DNA of 64,000 bases from Halomonas icarae (lineage in GTDB: Bacteria; Pseudomonadota; Gammaproteobacteria; Pseudomonadales; Halomonadaceae), in NCBI RefSeq assembly GCF_009901955.1, contig NZ_WUTS01000001.1, positions 1,868,817 through 1,932,816 on the forward strand. Direction: 5' to 3'. Below the pieces are notes generated by a model, which ran no database searches, was not told where the DNA came from, and saw only the letters and a list, made by a program, of their open reading frames with translations. Of this stretch, positions 61,064 through 64,000 are shown in pieces (within the stretch, counting starts at the first letter, position 1; each line of letters starts with the position of its first letter). Position numbers and translations under genes: made by a program.

Positions 61064-61762
61064 CTAGCGCCGCTTCTGGTCGCGACGCGAGGCCAGACGA
61101 TCCGCCAGCCGGGTCGGCTCCGGCAGCTTGGTACGCCGCAGACACGCCGCCACCCACCCGAGCGCCGTGGGCAGCGAGACCCTGTGGCCGATGGAGACGA
61201 AGATCGGCTTCACCCTGGGCCGCGAGCGCAGCACCGCCGCGATCACCTCATCGTCAGGACCGTCGACCAGCGGCGTCCACTCTCCCCGTTCGGCGCCCGG
61301 CTCGGCGTGACGACCGCACAGCCGCGACTTGGCCACGCCGATGGTGGGCAGGTCGAGCCACAGCCCCAGGTGACTGGCCACCCCGAGCCGCCGGGGATGC
61401 GCGATGCCCTGGCCGTCCACCATCACCAGATCCGGTCGTACGCTCAATCGCTCGAATGCCTCCAACGCCGCCGGCACCTCACGGAACGACAGCAGCCCTG
61501 GGATATAGGGCATCCGTGTCGGCTCGCGATGGACCACCCGCTCCACCAGCGAGAGTTCACCTCCCTCCTCCGGCGGCCAGGCCAGCACCACCACGGCGGC
61601 TCGGGTGATCTCACCGCCCTGCTCGAAGCCGATATCGACGCCGGCGAGATGGCGCACCTCGGCCAGGCGATCCTCCCGCTCGACACGCCCGGCCAGGCGT
61701 TTCTGCAGGGCGATGGCGTCCTTCGGCGACAGATTCCAGTCATGGAGTGGGGTCGTCGTCAT
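61064..61762 (-). CDS. nfi: Endonuclease V (deoxyinosine-specific)
   Basis: 232 residues. VAGVDIGF-like [34 protein letters not shown] and [23 protein letters not shown] are Nfi motifs including the metal-binding aspartates. The enzyme cleaves DNA one phosphodiester 3' of deoxyinosine and acts in repair of deaminated adenine. ATG 61762 has AGGAG; upstream codons to 61837 overlap the sbcD start and are rejected. Divergent from sbcD. Confidence 0.92.
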   Translation of the reverse strand: MTTTPLHDWNLSPKDAIALQKRLAGRVEREDRLAEVRHLAGVDIGFEQGGEITRAAVVVLAWPPEEGGELSLVERVVHREPTRMPYIPGLLSFREVPAALEAFERLSVRPDLVMVDGQGIAHPRRLGVASHLGLWLDLPTIGVAKSRLCGRHAEPGAERGEWTPLVDGPDDEVIAAVLRSRPRVKPIFVSIGHRVSLPTALGWVAACLRRTKLPEPTRLADRLASRRDQKRR

Positions 61763-61835
61763 CAGTACTCCTGAACAGCCGCTGTGAGTCACGTAGACTA
61801 ACGCCTTCGGGACGCTGGATGGAAAGGGAGAGACC

Positions 61836-63155
61836 ATGAAGTTGATTCACACCGCCGACTGGCACCTGGGCCAGAGCTTTCACGGCCAGGAGCGCCACAC
61901 CGAACACCGCGCCTTCCTGAACTGGCTGCTCGACACCCTGGAGGAGCGCCAGGCCGACGCCCTGCTGGTGGCCGGCGATATCTTCGATGTGGTCAATCCC
62001 TCGCTGCGTGCCCAGGAGCTGTTGTTCCACTTTATCGTCTCCGCCCACGAGCGGCTGCCGACCCTGGATATCGTCCTGATTGCCGGCAATCACGACAGCG
62101 GCAACCGCATCGAGCTACCCGCCCCGCTGATGCGTCGTCTACGCACCCACGCCCTGGGCCGGGTCAGCTGGCTGGACGACGGCACCCTCGACGCCGAGCG
62201 CCTGCTGGTGCCGCTCACCGATTCTTCGGGTGAGACGCGTGCCTGGTGCCTCGCACTGCCCTTCCTGCGCCCCGCCGAGGTGACCGGCGCGGCGCTGGCG
62301 AACGACGACGACGGCCCCGACGATACCCCCAACGACTATGTAGCCAGCATCACCCGGGTACACCGACAGCTGATCGATGCCGCCGGAAAGTGCCGCGAGC
62401 CTGGCCAGGCGCTGGTGGCCATGAGCCACGCCCACCTGCACGGTGCCGCGGTGTCCGAGGCCAGTGAGCGCCCCATCGTGATCGGCGGCGAGGAGTCGAT
62501 CTCCGCCGCCCTGTTTCCGGACTCTATCGCCTATGTTGCCCTGGGCCACCTGCATCGCGCCCAGCAGGTCGGCGAAGCACGCATCCGCTACAGCGGCAGC
62601 CCCCTGCCGCTGGACTTCAGCGAGGTGGCCTATCCCCACCAGGTGGTGGAGGTGGTGCTCGACGACGAGACACTGGCCGCCACCGAGGCACTTCCCGTGC
62701 CCCGCCCGGTGGCCATGCACCGCGTCGGTCCCGCGCCGCTGGAGCAGGTGCTGGCCGAACTTGAGGCCTTAGAGGACGCTCCCGCGTTATCAAGAGATCG
62801 CTGGCCCTGGCTGGAGGTGCGTGTGGAGCTCGACTCACCGACTCCCGACCTGCGTGCCCGCGTGGAGGCCGCCCTCGAGGGAAGGGCGCTGCGTCTGCTG
62901 CGCCTCGAGCGGCGCCTGCCCCGGGTCGGAGACGACGACCAGAAGACCCGAGCCGACCTGGAGACCCTGGGCCCACGCAGGCTATTCGAGCACACCTGGG
63001 AGAGGCGCTGGGGCCAGCCACCGGAGGAGGACGTGCTCGCCGACTTCGACCGCCTGCGTCAGGACGTGCTCGACGCCGATGACACCTCGGACGACAACAC
63101 GTCGGCCGACCGCACATCGGCCGAACAGCCATCAACCGGGGAGGCGCATCAATGA
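61836..63155 (+). CDS. sbcD: Exonuclease SbcCD, nuclease subunit D
   Basis: 439 residues. Metallophosphoesterase motifs [45 protein letters not shown] and [10 protein letters not shown] are all present in order, followed by the capping domain. SbcD is the Mre11 homologue and cuts hairpins and protein-blocked ends together with SbcC. The final ~25 residues ([19 protein letters not shown]) are a low-complexity acidic tail. ATG follows AAGGGAG. Its stop overlaps the sbcC start (ATGA). Confidence 0.94.
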   Translation: MKLIHTADWHLGQSFHGQERHTEHRAFLNWLLDTLEERQADALLVAGDIFDVVNPSLRAQELLFHFIVSAHERLPTLDIVLIAGNHDSGNRIELPAPLMRRLRTHALGRVSWLDDGTLDAERLLVPLTDSSGETRAWCLALPFLRPAEVTGAALANDDDGPDDTPNDYVASITRVHRQLIDAAGKCREPGQALVAMSHAHLHGAAVSEASERPIVIGGEESISAALFPDSIAYVALGHLHRAQQVGEARIRYSGSPLPLDFSEVAYPHQVVEVVLDDETLAATEALPVPRPVAMHRVGPAPLEQVLAELEALEDAPALSRDRWPWLEVRVELDSPTPDLRARVEAALEGRALRLLRLERRLPRVGDDDQKTRADLETLGPRRLFEHTWERRWGQPPEEDVLADFDRLRQDVLDADDTSDDNTSADRTSAEQPSTGEAHQ

Positions 63156-64000
63156 GAATCCTCGCCCTGCGCCTGGAGAACCTGGCCTCCCTGCCCGGCC
63201 CCCTCGAACTCGACTTCACCACGCGCCCCCTCAGCGAGGCCGGCCTGTTCGCCATCACCGGTCCCACCGGGGCCGGCAAGAGCACCCTGCTCGACGCCCT
63301 GTGCCTGGCGCTCTACGGCGGTACACCGCGGCTGCGCCAGGCGCCGGCCCGGGACAGCCAGGTCGAGGACACCGCGGACACCAAATTGACCACCAGTGAT
63401 CCGCGCACCCTGCTGCGCCGGGGCACCGCCTCGGGCTTCGCCGAGGTCGATTTCCTGGGCCGCGACGGACACCGCTACCGTGCACGCTGGGCGGTACGAC
63501 GCGCCAGGGAGAGGGTCACCGGCAAGCTGCAGAAGGCCGAGCAATCGCTGCGCGACCTCGAGGATGGCCGCCTGCTCACTACCCAAAAGCGTGAATTCGA
63601 TCGTCTGCTGCCGGAGCGCCTGGGGCTCACCTTCGACCAGTTCACCCGCGCCGTGCTGCTCGCCCAGAGCGAGTTCGCCGCCTTCCTGCAGGCCGACGAC
63701 AACGCCCGCAGCGACCTGCTGGAGCGCCTGACCGGCACACGCGAATACTCCGAGATCTCGATGGCCGCCTACCACCGCGCCAGCCAGGCAAGAAAGGGAG
63801 TGGAGGCGCTGGAAACGCGACTCGCCGAGGACCTGCCCGCCGACGCCGAGGCCCGTGCCGAGCTGGAGCACGCTGCCCAGGCCAGCCGCCAGGCCCTGAA
63901 CGAGCTGCAGCAGCAGGCGGAGTCACTCAAGGGCAAGCAGCGCTGGCTCCATGAGGACGCCCGGCTGCACGAAGGCTATCGGGACGGTCATGCCGAGCAA
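63152..64000 (+). CDS. sbcC: Exonuclease SbcCD, ATPase subunit C (3' end outside window)
   Basis: 283 codons visible, running off the right edge in an open frame. [22 protein letters not shown] and the Walker A FAITGPTGAGKSTLLDALCLALYGGTPRL are the Rad50/SbcC N-terminal ATPase; the Q-loop region LAQSEFAAFLQADDNARSDLLERLTGT and the beginning of the coiled coil (from about residue 200) follow. Translationally coupled to sbcD. Confidence 0.94.
   Translation, partial: MRILALRLENLASLPGPLELDFTTRPLSEAGLFAITGPTGAGKSTLLDALCLALYGGTPRLRQAPARDSQVEDTADTKLTTSDPRTLLRRGTASGFAEVDFLGRDGHRYRARWAVRRARERVTGKLQKAEQSLRDLEDGRLLTTQKREFDRLLPERLGLTFDQFTRAVLLAQSEFAAFLQADDNARSDLLERLTGTREYSEISMAAYHRASQARKGVEALETRLAEDLPADAEARAELEHAAQASRQALNELQQQAESLKGKQRWLHEDARLHEGYRDGHAEQ

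Overview
The window reads as chromosomal DNA of a GC-rich gammaproteobacterium, most likely a Halomonas-type marine or halophilic heterotroph. The sequence does not prove the genus. It rests on the high GC of the core genes, the SstT/SdaA/GcvT and SbcCD/endonuclease V housekeeping set, three TRAP transporters and one TctABC transporter, and a dense load of small-molecule catabolism genes. No rRNA, tRNA, CRISPR array, transposase or integrase is visible.

Layout. 1-10.7 kb is mostly core: a clipped PhoD-like phosphatase, pgpA, a YebE-like protein, threonine ammonia-lyase, an unusually long isocitrate dehydrogenase with an internal duplication, two small proteins, then gcvT, sstT and sdaA (glycine/serine metabolism). 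10.8-16.0 kb is a regulator-transporter-enzyme module: GntR/UTRA, TctC-TctB-TctA and an oligogalacturonide-lyase-like beta-propeller. 16.0-16.45 kb holds what I read as two tandem SAM-II riboswitches behind one promoter, the first followed by an intrinsic terminator with an alternative antiterminator. They lead into a 79-codon ORF of unknown function and azlCD. 17.9-23.8 kb carries OsmC, a DUF3100 membrane protein coupled to an M20D amidohydrolase, and a 3-hydroxyisobutyrate-dehydrogenase-like/aldehyde dehydrogenase pair.

23.84-46.75 kb looks like a 22.9-kb inserted catabolic island. The last 59 bases of the aldehyde dehydrogenase gene plus its stop and 8 more bases (67 bp, one mismatch) recur at the far end, and a strong hairpin suited to terminate that gene lies beyond the far copy. 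The island has three parts: (a) a lower-GC module with a class III aminotransferase, succinate-semialdehyde-type dehydrogenase, GntR/FCD regulator, SolA/sarcosine-oxidase-like flavoprotein and TRAP transporter; (b) a LysR and tartrate/D-malate dehydrogenase pair; (c) an 11-kb minus-strand operon for four-carbon sugar acids (ltnD, otnK, otnC, otnI, denD, a TRAP transporter, an aldehyde dehydrogenase, a GlxR-like reductase and an EamA exporter), controlled by a divergent LacI-family regulator with a perfect 16-bp operator between them.

46.8-60.4 kb holds a periplasmic amino-acid-type binding protein, a LysR, a CobW/COG0523 GTPase and a large amide-catabolism locus: TRAP transporter, AbgB-like M20 hydrolase, LysR, amidohydrolase, AruI-like ThDP decarboxylase and an aldehyde dehydrogenase. 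60.4-64 kb returns to core genes: DUF1415, endonuclease V, sbcD, and sbcC running off the end.
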